Shown one piece after another: positions 47,717 to 60,069 of a stretch of DNA of 64,000 bases (the stretch's first letter is position 1; every line of letters starts with the position of its first letter). The notes below the pieces were generated by a model. That model did no database searches and was not told the origin of the DNA. It saw only the letters and a list, made by a program, of their open reading frames with translations. Both the position numbers and the translations under genes were made by a program. The stretch comes from Oryzias latipes (Eukaryota > Chordata > Actinopteri > Beloniformes > Adrianichthyidae): assembly GCF_002234675.1 (NCBI RefSeq), contig NC_019877.2, positions 4,247,041 to 4,311,040 on the forward strand. Reading direction: 5' to 3'.

Positions 47717-48843
47717 ACGACAGGCCGCGGGTGGGTAAGTCTGTCGCACACACATCTAAGAAGTTTTGCTACATTCCTGTCAAGCTATGTTTTAAGACCG
47801 GCATTTCCGAGATTCTAGCTTTAATAGATTCTGGGGCCGAGCAGAGCCTTATTGACAAATCTTGTAAAATCACTCTCGTTACCTACCGAACCGTTAGAAA
47901 CCCTATTAAGACTGCCGGGCTAGGGGATCAACACCTCTCAGTCATCACTCATCGCACCGGTCCCATTCTACTGATCTCGTCCGGTAATCACCATGAGTCC
48001 ATTAAGTTTTTCATTACTCACTCTCCTCGCAATCCGGTCGTTCTAGGCTGCTCCTGGTTGAAAATTCACAACCCCCTGTTGGACTGGGTTCACCAGCGTA
48101 TTAACTCTTGGAGTAAGCACTGTCTAGCTAATTGTCTTCAGTCTGCTATTCCCGCGGTTCCTTCCACAACCTTCACTCTCACAGAACCCATAGATCTCTC
48201 CACTATTCCTTCATGTTATCATGATCTCAAAGCTGTTTTTAGCAAATGTAAAGCTAATGCTTTACCGTACCACCGGCCCTATGATTGCGCTATCGAGCTC
48301 CTTCAGGGGTCCACTTTGCCTAAAGGTCATCTTTATAACTTATCAGGTCCCGAAAAGTCCGCCATGGAAACTTATATCCATGAGGCCCTCTCTTCCGGTC
48401 ACATCCGTCCTTCCTCTTCACCTGTGGGTGCGGGGTTTTTCTTTGTAGAGAAAAAGGATAAAACCCTGCGACCTTGTATTGATTACCGTGAACTAAACGC
48501 CATCACCATCAAAGATAAATACGCTCTCCCTCTCATCAGCTCGGTTTTTGATTCCGTCCAGGGCGCTCAGATCTTTTCCAAACTCGATCTACGCAATGCT
48601 TACCATCTAGTTCGCATTAAAGAAGGGGATGAATGGAAGACCGCATTTAATACCCCGCTGGGCCACTATGAGTACCTGGTCATGCCTTTTGGCTTAACCA
48701 ACGCACCAGCCGTCTTTCAGAGGCTGGTGAACGACGTCCTTAGAGATTTCATTAATCGTTTCGTTTTTGTATATCTCGATGATATTCTGATTTTTTTTCT
48801 AGTGATCCCGTCCAACACGAGAACCACGTACGTCAAGTCCTAG
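47693..48843 (+). pseudogene. pol: Gypsy pol, part 1: protease and reverse transcriptase (frame broken)
   Basis: In the -1 frame after the slippery site, the aspartic protease motif [12 protein letters not shown] is followed by reverse transcriptase motifs ([47 protein letters not shown]). Directly after YLDDILIF an 8-T run (48791-48798) puts the rest out of frame. The following domains continue in a different frame with normal protein sequence, so the run length appears to have changed by two. Confidence 0.88.
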
Positions 48844-49790
48844 CCCGCCTGCTCGAGAACCAATTATTTGTGAAGGCCGAAAAGTGCCGATTTCACGCTT
48901 CCTCCGTCCAGTTTCTCGGGTACATCCTCGAGGCGGGGAGCATTCGTCCCGACCCGGCTAAAATCGAAGCCGTTACCCAGTGGAACCCACCGGCCTCCCG
49001 CAAAAAGTTACAGCAGTTCCTTGGCTTCGCAAATTTTTATAGGTTTATTAGGAACTACAGTAGCATCGCCGCTCCTTTAACTCAGCTGACCTCCACCACC
49101 AAACCTTTCCGGTGGAACCCTGACGCCCAGGCCGCCTTTGACACCCTCAAGTCCTTGTTTAGTTCTGCGCCCATCCTCACTCAACCCGACACTACCCGGC
49201 AGTTCATTGTGGAGGTCGACGCCTCGGATACCGGGGTCGGCGCTGTCCTCTCTCAAAAGGAAGTTTCCTCTGGAAAACTCAAACCCTGTGCATTTTATTC
49301 ACGGAAACTGTCACCTGCGGAAAGAAACTACGATGTGGGTAATCGTGAGCTGCTGGCCATCAAGCTTGCGCTGGAGGAGTGGCGGCATTGGCTAGAAGGA
49401 GCTGATCTACCGTTCATAGTCTGGACGGATCATAAAAACCTGGCCTACTTGCGCTCTGCCAAACGCCTTAACTCACGTCAAGCTCGGTGGTGTTTATTTT
49501 TTGATAGATTCAAGTTTACCATTACTTACAGACCTGGCAGTCGGAACACCAAACCTGATGCCCTCTCACGCCAATTCAGTCCTGACGACTCCTCGGCTCC
49601 TACCACCATCCTTCCATCCACCTGTATCGTTGGAAACCTTACCTGGGATGTCGAAAACCGGGTTATCAATGCCCAAGGTGAGGAACCTAAACCCGACTCC
49701 TGTCCTGATGGTGTCCTCTTCGTTCCCTCCTCACTTAGGTCTGACGTTCTCGCCTGGGGACACTGCTCACGGGTCGCTTGTCACGGCTGA
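48844..49790 (+). pseudogene. pol: Gypsy pol, part 2: RT connection, RNase H and start of integrase
   Basis: It picks up KAEKCRFH and [12 protein letters not shown]-type thumb motifs, an RNase H with [16 protein letters not shown] and [15 protein letters not shown], and then the start of the integrase zinc domain. A TGA at 49788-49790 interrupts the zinc-finger segment ([10 protein letters not shown]-stop). The downstream pol stays in this same frame. Confidence 0.88.
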
Positions 49791-51032
49791 GTTTTCCGGA
49801 CTCTTAACCTCCTACGTAAAAGATTCTTCTGGCCTAGAATGGACAAGGATGTTCGTGAGTACGTCGCCGCCTGTACTACTTGCGCTCGGTCCAAGGCCTC
49901 CAGCTCCCCTCCCGCTGGCCTCCTACATCCTTTGCCCACGCCTCATAGACCCTGGTCACATATTGCAGTGGATTTTGTGACTGGATTACCCGCGTCCAAG
50001 GGTAACACTGTTATTTTTACGGTCATTGATCGTTTTTCCAAATCGGCCCAATTTATTCCATTACCTCAGTTACCTTCTGCCACTGAAACTGCCGATCTTC
50101 TGGTTCACCATGTTTTCCGTCATCATGGCATCCCCACAGATATCGTTTCTGACAGGGGCCCTCAATTTGTTTCCCACGTCTGGAAGGCCTTTTGCTCTGC
50201 TCTGGGGGCCACGGCCAGTTTATCCTCCGGTTACCATCCCCAGACCAATGGCCAAGCTGAGCGGGCGAATCAAGAGCTAGAGGCTGCTCTTCGTTGCCTG
50301 GCAGCCCAGAACCCATCCGATTGGGCTGACTTCTTGGTCTGGATAGAATATGCCCACAATTCCCACGTGTCCTCTGCTACTGGGATCTCCCCCTTTGAAG
50401 CTTCGTTGGGTTTTTCTCCTCCTCTGTTCCCCGCTCAGGAGCTAGACCTCGCCGTTCCGTCTGTTCAGCACCATCTCCAGCGCTGCCAGCGTGTCTGGAA
50501 CCAGACTAGAGAGGCCCTACTTCGCACTAAGGAGGACAACTGCAGAATCGCCAACCGTCACAGGGTGGCGGGTCCCTCGTACCAGGTCGGTCAAAAGGTG
50601 TGGCTCTCGTCTAAAAACATCCCGTTGCAGGTCTCATCTCGTAAACTGGCACCTAGATTCATCGGCCCCTACGTCATTGACCGCATTCTCAACCCCTCCT
50701 GTGTCTGCCTACGTCTGCCTGCCGCACTCAAGGTGCACCCCACATTCCACATCTCTCACATTAAACCTGTTCTGGACAGCCCTTTGTGCCCGCCTTCCGC
50801 TTCCCCACCACCCGCCCGTATCATTGATGGGGCTCCGGCGTTCACTGCTTCTCGTATCCTGGATATCCGTCGCCGTGGCCGTGGTCACCAGTACCTGGTG
50901 GATTGGGAAGGGTACGGTCCTGAGGAACGTTCATGGGTCTCCCGTTCCCCCATCCTCGACCCTTCCCTCATCCGCGACTTCTTCCGTGATCATCCGGATC
51001 GCCGCCCTGGACCGCCTGGAGGCGGTCGTTGA
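49791..51032 (+). pseudogene. pol: Gypsy pol, part 3: integrase and chromodomain
   Basis: It continues in frame with the CTTCARSK half of the zinc domain. The integrase DDE core follows ([19 protein letters not shown], then [18 protein letters not shown]). A GPY/F-like module follows, then a C-terminal chromodomain ([18 protein letters not shown]). Chromodomains direct chromovirus integration to particular chromatin. The frame ends at TGA 51030-51032, at the polypurine tract. Confidence 0.88.
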
Positions 51033-51040
51033 GGGGGGGG
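51031..51040 (+). promoter_or_regulatory. Polypurine tract of the Gypsy element
   Basis: GAGGGGGGGG lies three bases before the 3' LTR. This is the expected site for plus-strand DNA priming. Confidence 0.8.
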
Positions 51041-51043
51041 TAC

Positions 51044-51714
51044 TGTCATGGTGGCCTGTCTGACTCCTCCCCCTCCAGCAGCTGCTGCTCATCTCCCTCA
51101 GCTGTGACTACTCACCTTATCAAGCCTCTGCTCTTCTTAAGGAGACCCAGCTCCAGCAATCATCGCCAGTCCGTTAACCCTGACGGTGCCCTTGTCTCCT
51201 GAAGCTCTATGTCTGGCCCCTTAGTCTCTGCACTAAGTTAACCTTGTCTTGTCCTCTGCACTCAGGTTACCTTATCACGCCACGAGAGTCACCTGAGTTC
51301 ACCATCCGGAGCAGCTACAGCCTCAGCCTTCCACCGCTGACGTTTCCTGCCACTGAGAGCCACAGCCTCTGAGTTCACCATCTGGAGCAGCTACAGCCTC
51401 AGCCTTCCTCCGCTGACGTTTCCTGCCACTGAGAGCCACAGCCGCTGTCCTCATCTAGACCACGGCCACGCCACCGAGCGTCCACGCTTATCAAGATCAC
51501 CACGCCACACCAGGGTTCAAGATCCTGCCCACGAACATTGTCTCGCTCCCGCTCTAGAAATTCTGGATCTACACTCGAGAGCCACAGCCACGATTACCCA
51601 CTACACCATCAACAACCGCAAGAAACATTAAGAAAATAAAAACTTCTTCACTCACCTGCCTCTGCCTTCTGGGTTTTCAGCATCTGGGTCTTCCTCCGCG
51701 TTCTAGTCATGACA
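51044..51714 (+). repeat. 3' LTR of the Gypsy element
   Basis: Same length as the 5' LTR. I noticed two substitutions between them: CACCTCATC/CACCTTATC and CTCTACGTC/CTCTATGTC. This implies a recent insertion. Confidence 0.92.
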
Positions 51715-51753
51715 TGTGCTTGCATTTTGAAGATTTTGCTGTGAACAGACAAC

Positions 51754-52626
51754 ATGAGGTCAAAGGAGCTCTTCATGCAGGGGAAAGGAGCCATCATTGG
51801 AAAACAGAAAAAAAACATGCGAGAAATTGCTACAGTATTAGGAGTGGCACAATCAACATTGTGGTACATCCCGAGAAAGAAAGAAAGCACTGGTAAACTC
51901 AGCAACGCAAAAACACCCGGACGTCCACGGAAGAAAACAGTGGTGAATGATCGCAGAATCATTTCCATGGTGAAGAGGAACCCGTTCATAACAACCAACC
52001 AAGTGAACAACACTCTACAGGAGGTAGGCGTATCAATATCCAAGTCTACCATCAGAAGAGGACTGCATGAAAGTAGATACAGAGGGTACACTGCAAGATG
52101 CAAGCCACTCATAAGCCTCAAGAATAGGATGGCTAGATTGGACTTTGCTAAAAAGCATCTAAAAAAGCCATCACAGTTCTGGAAAAACATTCTTTGGACA
52201 GATGAAACAAAAATCAACCTCTACCAGAATGATGGCAAGAGAAAAGTCAGGAGAAGACATGGAGAAGCTCATGATCCAAAGCACACTACAGCGTCAGTAA
52301 AACACTGTGGAGGCAGTGTGATGGTCTGGGGGTGCATGGCTGCTAGTGGCACCAGGACACTAGTGTTTATTGATGATGTGACACAGGACAGAAGCAGCCC
52401 AATGAATTCTGAGCTGTTCAGAGACATCCTGTCTGCGCAGATCCAGGGGAATACAGCCAAACTGATTGTACGGCATTTCATAATATAGTTGGACAACGAC
52501 CCAAAACATACAGCCAAAGAAACTCGGGAGTTTATTAAAGCAAATAGGTGGAATATTCTTTAATGGCCAAGTCAGTCACCTGATCTTAACCCAATTGAGC
52601 ATGCATTTCACTTGTTGAAACTTTAA
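51754..52626 (+). pseudogene. Tc1 transposase, inactivated by stops
   Basis: The frame opens MRSKELFMQGKGAIIGKQKK and carries a helix-turn-helix DNA-binding part, a GRPRKK linker and the first catalytic aspartate region (WTDETKINLY). A stop at 52486-52488 falls just before LDNDPKHTA, which holds the second aspartate. A further stop follows near 52561, before WPSQSPDLNPIEHAF with the third acidic residue. After HAF the normal C-terminus is lost. The protein could not be made whole. Confidence 0.88.
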
Positions 52627-53946
52627 AATTCACTGTGGTCATGTAAAGAAAATGAAAAAAATGTGTCACTGTCCAAATATTTATGGTCCTGACTGTAAAT
52701 CCACTAATGCTGATAAGCCAAAAAAGATTCTAAGGAAAATGAGTTGAACTTGTTCTTTCTGCCGTGAAAGCTCTCATGATATCAAATGTTAAAACACCAT
52801 CAAAATCCCAACAAGGGAAACCAGTAGGAATAACAGGGTGAGGGTTAAGTGGAGGTAAAAAAAAATGTTACTGGAAGCCCGTTTCCTACGTTAAATGATT
52901 CCTCGATGGAAAAAGTAATTATACACAAACGGTAACGAGCTACTTTCTTTCCAAGCCATTCTTTTTAGCTGACATGATTGTTTTTGTTCCATCACTCTGT
53001 TGGTTTCCCACAGTTACTTTGGGCAGTCCTCTCTAACAAAACACAAAGGCCATCGTTAACAATAAATGCCTGCCATGTTAAAAGCTGCTGTTTCTTAAGA
53101 GGTCCATTCAACACATGTTCACAACACTTCCCCTGGATGCCTCAATAAAGCCCATCCTGTTACTTCCAATAACTGGTAACATCTCAACATTGGTTGTTCT
53201 CCCAATACTTTCCCTGCACATAAACACTTCCTACTCTTCAATACGGCCATGCACCAGATCATTAGCATTTGTAGAGTTCCTGCATCTTACCCTTTGACAA
53301 ACATTTATTCTTGGCATGTTTACTCACCAGGCTCCAGACTCCAGCTTACATTTGGCTGTGGGTAAACCTTAGCTGTGGAATAAATACTGTCCATAGTGCT
53401 GAGAATGGTGTTATACTTTAAAAACAGAGGGGAAAAAAGATTAGTTTGGTGTTTACATACAACTAAACACTGACAGAAACATTGCAACATGAACACAGAA
53501 AACAGACAGGAGAGGAATCGAACCTTCTCTCGTTCTCCCTGGGGAAGGTTGGCAGCACCCAATGACTTGATCTTTTCCATCAGCTTTTTGTCTTTACGGT
53601 CAGGGAGCGTGTTGAGAACCTCGTCAGTGAAGACAGTCTTGGCCTTCAACCCCCAGGCTTCAATGAAAGCTTGCTCTTCAAGAGAAGCTGCCACCTAAAA
53701 GTCACAAAAAAGTAGAAACTAATGGAAAAAAAAAACAAGGTTCCACATCCTAATACAGTCTTTGGAAACATTTTAACTTTTACAGAGTGAAAGGATCCTG
53801 TACTTTTTCCTCACAACCTATGACAACTTCTGCTTTGTTAAAGCCTTTTATATGCACACATCCATATTATTATGAACTGACCTACGTCGCTATATGAGCC
53901 CTTTTTTTTTGTACTTGCTCTTGATCAAACTGAATGGAACAGCAAC

Positions 53947-54106
53947 TTCCACGAAAACGAGCGGGTTCTCACATTGTGACATCACAAAGTGAGGAACAGC
54001 CCCTTCCAGGAAGAGTCTGCGCCGCCTGTCCCGCCCCCAACGCTTTCATTTTATAGCCACAATATACACATCCATCCCCATCAAGAATAGCATGATATAG
54101 GCCCTT
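53947..54106. mobile_element. Internally deleted remnant of the TTAA-type DNA element
   Basis: This is the duplicate of 19261-19857 without its left end and much of the interior. The right end GCATGATATAGGCCC followed by TTAA (54107-54110) is intact and closer to a perfect terminus than the parental copy. Confidence 0.65.
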
Positions 54107-55256
54107 TTAAAGGCAAACTGTATAGGATATTCCACAGAGAACACATTTCAGATGTTGTTCTGTTGCACTGATGTCACCATGGGTTCTTGAATCGAAATCC
54201 TCGTTCTTTTATCCGTTATGAACTATATGTTGTATTTACAGCATCCATCTTTGATGTAGAGTGTTTGGAAGAATCATCATGATTCCCTCGTGCTGACCTT
54301 ACCACCCCACTGAATCTGAGGAGATTTTCTTTATTGCAGTCTGAAAGGTTAAGAACACAGACATTCTCAGGAAGTAATGACAGTGTATGAGAGAAAAAAA
54401 CCGCAGGCTCTTTTTTTTTTCAGGTGTGGGACCTTGTGTTGTACATGTGCTAAGCATTAATTTGTTCTTATTCTACTGCATTTTTTTCTGCTCGTTAAAC
54501 AAAAATCCAGCAGCATCAGTTTAAGACAGCCGTGTTAGTGCAGTTCCATGGCATTCAATGAGCTAGCAAACCTAAAGATGATGTGCTTGAACATTGATGG
54601 GGACTCAAAGCAGTTCCTCATAACTCACAGGCCATAGTTTGCTCAACACACATCCTGAAAAACCCAAGACAACAGAAGCTTCTCCACACAAATGTTTATG
54701 TTGAAGGTTCTGATCTGCTTCAGTCACATCCTTCACTTCACTGCAAGGGAAGACAAAGATGACTTTTTCCAACCTTTTTTCACCATTTATCCACTTTGAT
54801 AATCATTCAATGCCACAGAAACAAGGTAATGATGATAATCTTGCCATAAAAAAGTTGCTATAGGACAAATGCTGTGATTTACCCATTAGTGTCCTTTTAC
54901 TCATTTACCCAAGATGCTTGTGTAAAGGTCAGGCACTAAAGTAAAACCGCTCAGAGGTTAATGTCTGATGGAAAATTTTAAACATGAAAAAGTAATCTGC
55001 AGTCTAACTTCTGGATGCAGTAGGATTCTAAAGACACACATTCATATTTCACTTAGTGTGGTTGTATAATTATTAAATGATCACAGAAATGTCTTTAAAA
55101 TCCTTAACATTTTGAAGTTTTAGTGCAGGTGGATAAAAATTGATAGATCTGCTTTGACAAGAGTTTTTTTTTTCAACTAAGGCTCTGGTAAATCAAATAA
55201 ACTCCTTAGCAAGTATCATCAAATCCATCAAAGGATCATTTAAACTGTGTTTGCTT

Positions 55257-56335
55257 TAGACTTCAAACCTTATTGATTTGTATAGCACCTTTCATTTTGG
55301 TTAAAAACACAAAGCGCTAAACATAAAAACAGATAAAAAAGTCGTAAAATGTGAAAATAATTGAAAACGGACAACACAGGATAATCACACACAGATGGGA
55401 CCCCTCCTTCAGCAGATTCCACCCTCCACCCACCCAGTTCCCCCAGTAGAACCCTGAACAAAAACAAAGAACTGCAGCATAAAGAAAAGTCTGGCTTGGT
55501 ACTGCTGTGAGGAACTGATATAATAGGGATCCATTTAATCCAAGGCCCAGCCGGATCACAGGGGTCATTACCACAACGCCCGCCCAACACAGAGCAGCCC
55601 AGAGCCCACTCCATGGCTATTACACCACAGAGTGGGACCCCAAGCAGCCCAATGAAAATGAGCACCACAGCAACAGCACCCCCTGCAGGCAGAGTCGGTG
55701 GTGCCCCAGAACAATGGATCCCCAAGAGGAAACACTGGATTATGAAATATCAAAATAAAAATTATAATAACAATGACAAAAATAATATAAGATATATTAA
55801 TATTAGTGATAAAAATAAATAATATAACAAAAATAAAAAATTACAATAAAAAAATAACATAAAATACATAAAAAGATTAAAATGTAACCTTACATATCAT
55901 AAATATAATAACAATGAAAAGGGTAGTATATTAAAAACATAAAAATCATGATAACAAAAATAAAAATTTAAATAATAATAATAATAAAAAAATTAAGGAG
56001 AGAAAATAGATAAATCAATAAATAGATAATGAGTAAAACAATTAGGCATTTACCAAAGTCATGTAAAAGCCAGATTAAAAAGGCACGTCTTGAGACTCTT
56101 CCTAAAAACCTCTACAGACTCTGCGGCCCTAAGGTTCTCTGGTAGGCTGTTCTGCAGGCGATGTACCACCTGTTCTGCAGGTGGAACAAGGCGTCACCGT
56201 GTGTCTTGGTACTCACCTTTGGAGAGGCCCGTGCCAGAGGATCTCAGGGTCCGCTAGGGGTCATACTTTAAAATAACATTATTTAAATAAGAAGGCACAA
56301 GAGCATTACAAAATTTATAAACCATTTCAAGCTTA
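55257..56335. repeat. Cluster of interspersed repeat fragments and AT-rich low complexity
   Basis: This is absent from the parental intron (about 21010). It starts with a minus-strand retroelement-like tail (TTGATTTGTATAGCACCTTT) and includes an AT-rich low-complexity run at about 55740-56040. It ends with a segment containing CTCTGGTAGGCTGTTCTGCA, typical of fish retroelement 3' regions. No intact gene. Confidence 0.55.
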
Positions 56336-57388
56336 GTGAAGCGCAGTGTAGAGTGAAGAGAGAGGTGGCAAAGGCCAAACAGAAAGCTTACGATGAGCTA
56401 TAGGACAGGTTAGACACAAAGGAAGGAGAGAAGGATTTGTACAGCCTGGCCAGACAGAGAGACAGGATGGAAGGACATGTAACAGATAAGGGTGATTAAG
56501 GACAGAGATGGAAAGGTTCTAACAACCCAGGAGAGTGTACAGAAAAGATGGAAGGAGTATTTTGAGGAGCTGATGAACGAGGAAAATGACAGGGAAAGAA
56601 GGGAGGAAGATGTGGATGTTGTGGAGCAGGAAGTAGCAGAGATTGGAAAAGATGAGGTTAGGAAGGCTCTGAAAAGGACGAAGAGCGGAAAGGCCGTTGG
56701 TCCTGATGACGTACCTGTGGAGGTATGGAAGTGCTTAGGAGAGAAGAAGGTAGAAGCGTTAGGCTACAGGGGGCTGAGGTGAAGAAGGTGCAGGAGTTTA
56801 AAGTACTTGGGATCAACAGTTCAGGATAATGGGGAGTGTGGAAAAAGAGGTGAAGAGGCGAGTGCAGGCAGGTTGGAGCGGGTGGAGGAAAGTGTCAGGA
56901 GTGTTGTGTGACAGAAGAGTGTCAGCAAGACTCAAAGGAAAGGTATACAAGACAGTGGTGAGACCAGCTCTGCTCTATGGGTTAGAGACGGTAGCAGTGA
57001 GACAGAGACAAGAGGCTGATATGGAGGTAGCAGAGATGAAGATGTTGAGGTTCTCCTTAGGAGTGACCAGGTTAGACAGGATAAGGAACGAGTACATCAG
57101 AGGGACGGCTCATGTTGCCTGTGTTAGCGACAAAGTCAGAGAAGCCAGACTGAGATGGTCTGGACATGTTCAGAGGAGGGATAGTGGATATATTGGTAGA
57201 AGGATGTTGGAGATGGAACTGCCTGGCAGGAGGGCAAGAGGACGGCCAAAAATGAGATATATGGAGGTCTTAACAGAGGACATGAAGTTGGCTAATGTTA
57301 GAGTAGAAGATGTTCATGACAGAGTGAGGTGGAAAAGGATGATTCGCTGTGGCGACCCCTGATGGGAAAAGCCGAAAGAGAAAGAAGA
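56336..57388 (+). mobile_element. RTE-like LINE, internally deleted, intact 3' end
   Basis: Frame 56492-56782 gives the region before and at the start of the reverse transcriptase (YFEELMNEEN, TKSGKAVGPDDVPVEVWKCL). Sequence then jumps to the C-terminal part (56829-57362: KVYKTVVRPALLYGLETVAV, RWSGHVQRRD, LPGRRARGRPKMRYM). The catalytic core between them is deleted. The 3' end at 57343-57388 (TGGCGACCCCTGATGGGAAA) is shared with the SINE copies at 2385 and 40611, which identifies this LINE family as their likely mobiliser. Confidence 0.85.
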
Positions 57389-58063
57389 TTTAAAGCTTAG
57401 TGACTGAGATTGTTGGGAGGAGGTTGCTTTCAGGTCAACATCTGCCTGACACATTTTTCAGCCGGATTTTACGTAGTACGGTCCATAGGTACACCTAATC
57501 AGTGTTCTTAAATGTGTTACAGCTGTCTAAGCACACACACGCACATTCAGGGAGAGACGTTCTCCCTCCAGCTGGACTTTTCTTTTTTTAAATTCAAGTT
57601 CAGGCTGTGTTGTGTTGCACACATGCTGTGCATCTCATGTTTGCACTTTTCACCTGTCAGTTATCTTCTGTGCCACTCTCTCTGATCTACAGTTTTTATG
57701 TAAATGTATCAGACCTGTAGTGATGTGAGGCAGCAAAACCCTGAATTCACTGTCCCGCCTCACAGTTTAGTTATTTTTGACTTTCAGTAAATGAATCCAC
57801 AAATCTGCATCATGTTGTGTTAAACTGTGCTCATTTTAATACAAACTGAAATGTATCTTTAAAAAAATAATAAAACATTAACCCTACAGGGATCCAGATC
57901 AGATTTTGATTTCACAATGGGAGTTAACTTGCTTATGGTTTAAGCTGAGCGTGAAATTCTGGGTGAAGATGAAGAATTATTTTGATCCAAGACAAAGCGG
58001 GGCTTAGCTCCACAGAAACATTTAGAAGCGTGCCTTGTTGGCACCATGGCTGAGCTGGAAATA
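57389..58063 (-). other. Pseudogene intron 1, duplicated stretch
   Basis: Collinear with about 21015-21735 of ace intron 1, with small indels. No gene. Confidence 0.6.
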
Positions 58064-59107
58064 TAGACCACGGGCTACGTAGACCTCCCCCCCTTCACCC
58101 ATTGGGGATTTTTGCTGACATACATATCTGAACTATGGTCCAAGAGCTACCAAAAGCTGATTGTCTGCAAGCGAATCATTGGTGGGTGCGTCTCTGGTGA
58201 GCTTTCGAAGATCTGTACCCCCTAAAAAATTACAAATATCAAATTATCCCTTTATAAGCAACAAAAACATTTTTGATGAATGTGAGTTCCAGATATGAGT
58301 GTTACCTTGCAGACAGGAAGGTAATGAAGGTAATTGCATACAAAGAGCTTCATATTTTTTAGATTTGTTGAAAAAAAGGTGAAAAAACCTAAAAAATTAA
58401 ACCTCGTTTTGAATTTCAAGGTCAGGTTTTTCACCACCTGTGACATTGTTGTCTACAACAATGCTGATATATGCCCAAACTTGATACCAAATTGATTCCT
58501 ATTTATTCTTCCATACCATGCAATGCAATATCAGTGTAGAGAATTATTGGTATTCCTCCCAGAAATTTATATCTTACCCCTACCCCATCTATGCTTAGTG
58601 GCTCATAATTTTGGTATACATGGTTTTCATGTATTAGACTTAGAATAACCATTGTTTTTCTATAACCAAGACATATAACTATAAATCCTGTTGATATAAG
58701 CTTTGTAAGACTTTACATATAAGAAATGACACATGACCTAACACATAAATATTCATGAGTTTAATGCTAAAACATGGCAACTAGTAAGACATTGTAATAC
58801 AAAATGTGTAGTACAATTGTCTGTAGGCAATGAGTGTTCGTCAAGCACTAGTACTAGGTGTAGTTTTCAGCAAATACAATATCATCAAGGTTATCAAGTT
58901 CAGGAAAATCATTGTCATCTTGGGTGCTTGGGTCTTCGGCACATTTACAAGTTCTTGCGGTAGTAGGTCTCCTCCTGTCCATGTGATGCTTAGCTGTCCA
59001 TCATCTATTTCCCAGCCATGGCCATATGGCGATGGAATGTCAGGTCTGGTCTTTGTCAGCATTGTACCACAATAACGCTAGATAATTTTCCCTCTAAATG
59101 TGCTTTC

Positions 59108-59908
59108 TCAAATCATCTTTGCATGGGGGAGGAGGCTCATATCAGCTCCACTGCATGCAGATAGCAGGGTTCCTGACTTAGGACTGTATCTTTGTAGAAA
59201 CTTGTCGTGCCGTAGGGTGTTGATATCAAAACTTGGTGAACCTCCATATAGTAAGCATGTGAACTCCTCAAGCTGCTGAAATGTGTCATTTGCCAATGTA
59301 CTGTTTCTTCCTAGTGCCAAGAATGTTTGTACATACTCAGGATGTGCTCGTAGGGTTTTCAGTACAGATTTTTTGCCCTTTCTCACAAACGCGCTTGTGG
59401 TGTCACAGCCACTGTAAGCATGGATGGCTGGTAATGCAGAGCAGAAGTCCTTTCCACTGTCATTGATCACCTGATTGATGTTGATCAGACCTCTCTTGTT
59501 CCCAGTGCCAGTGTCAAACAGCACACTGGGTTCCATTTCTTGCATAAAGTGCAGCAGCAGAACAAAGACATCTGTGTCCAGTGATCTAATGATGATGGCA
59601 TTTGTTGAGCATCCTTGAGCGGAGTGCAAGCAATGAAGAATAATGCTAGTGTCTGCTTCTTCCTGGGTTGATGCGAGCTCTTCAGTTACACCTGAAATTG
59701 TTTCTAGGCCATCATACGATGTCAGGCAGTAACACATATCTTCACAAACAAAGTATACCTTTCTACCTTGAAGCTTTGTTTCATATTGGCATTTCTTCCA
59801 TTCAACCAGTAAGAAGGAAATGAAGCAAGACAAAAACGTTTTCTTGTCCGTTGGAACATTGGTTAATGAACCTTGAATGAGGTGAGGTTTTGAAGATCCT
59901 CTGTACAT
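59108..59908 (-). CDS. Transposon-borne PIN/FEN-like nuclease-type protein
   Basis: An open frame of 266 residues, the longest non-LINE, non-Gypsy frame in its region. Ordered acidic motifs resemble FEN1/XPG nucleases: EEADTSIILH (about residue 82), IIRSLDTDVFVLLLHF (about 106) and AIHAYSGCDTTSAF (about 162). Compare EAEA, the ED.DCL segment and the GCDY motif of FEN1. A basic RKGKKSVLKTL segment follows the GCD motif. The start is uncertain, since upstream exons could exist between 60 and 61.3 kb. I recall similar unnamed proteins as widespread in fish and invertebrate genomes, but cannot search. Catalytic activity is not shown. Confidence 0.6.
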   Translation of the reverse strand: MYRGSSKPHLIQGSLTNVPTDKKTFLSCFISFLLVEWKKCQYETKLQGRKVYFVCEDMCYCLTSYDGLETISGVTEELASTQEEADTSIILHCLHSAQGCSTNAIIIRSLDTDVFVLLLHFMQEMEPSVLFDTGTGNKRGLININQVINDSGKDFCSALPAIHAYSGCDTTSAFVRKGKKSVLKTLRAHPEYVQTFLALGRNSTLANDTFQQLEEFTCLLYGGSPSFDINTLRHDKFLQRYSPKSGTLLSACSGADMSLLPHAKMI

Positions 59909-60069
59909 TCTAATAATGTCTTTACAACCTACTAAGAAGACATGTTGACACAGTTTATAGTAATTTGGAAATTAAGTTTATTACTAAATCACAGCATTTT
60001 CTGTTAGTGGTGGCTGATAATAAACAAACTTACTTATTGTTAGTAATGGAAATCACAAAGAAATCATCA

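Larger units (their letters stand above)
46035..51714 (+). mobile_element. Ty3/Gypsy chromovirus (Sushi/Tf1 group), nearly intact
   Basis: This 5.68-kb element has two 671-bp LTRs, a gag frame with one zinc knuckle, and a pol of protease, reverse transcriptase, RNase H, integrase and a C-terminal chromodomain. The target duplication TGTGC is at 46030-46034 and 51715-51719. The LTRs begin TGTCATGG and end TCATGACA. The chromodomain and domain order place it in the chromoviruses, and the gag and priming features fit the vertebrate Sushi group. Pol carries one homopolymer frameshift and one stop, so this copy is not autonomous as read. Confidence 0.93.
45704..52695 (+). mobile_element. Tc1/mariner element split by a Gypsy retrotransposon
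   Basis: The terminal inverted repeats start CAGTCAGGACCATAAATATT at both ends and are flanked by TA (45702-45703 and 52696-52697). The parental intron has a single TA at the same place. Without the Gypsy insert the element is about 1.3 kb, the normal Tc1 size. The Gypsy element landed about 35 bases upstream of the transposase start and duplicated TGTGC. Confidence 0.93.

Noticed and set aside
49501-49980. 159-codon + strand frame near the RNase H/integrase junction
   Set aside because: Shadow frame. The true pol frame carries the RNase H and integrase motifs.
50491-51063. 190-codon + strand frame in the 3' part of the Gypsy element
   Set aside because: Out-of-frame shadow of the integrase and chromodomain. 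It lacks envelope features such as a signal peptide or membrane helix.
51648-52217. 189-codon minus-strand frame
   Set aside because: Antisense shadow of the Tc1 transposase and the LTR end.
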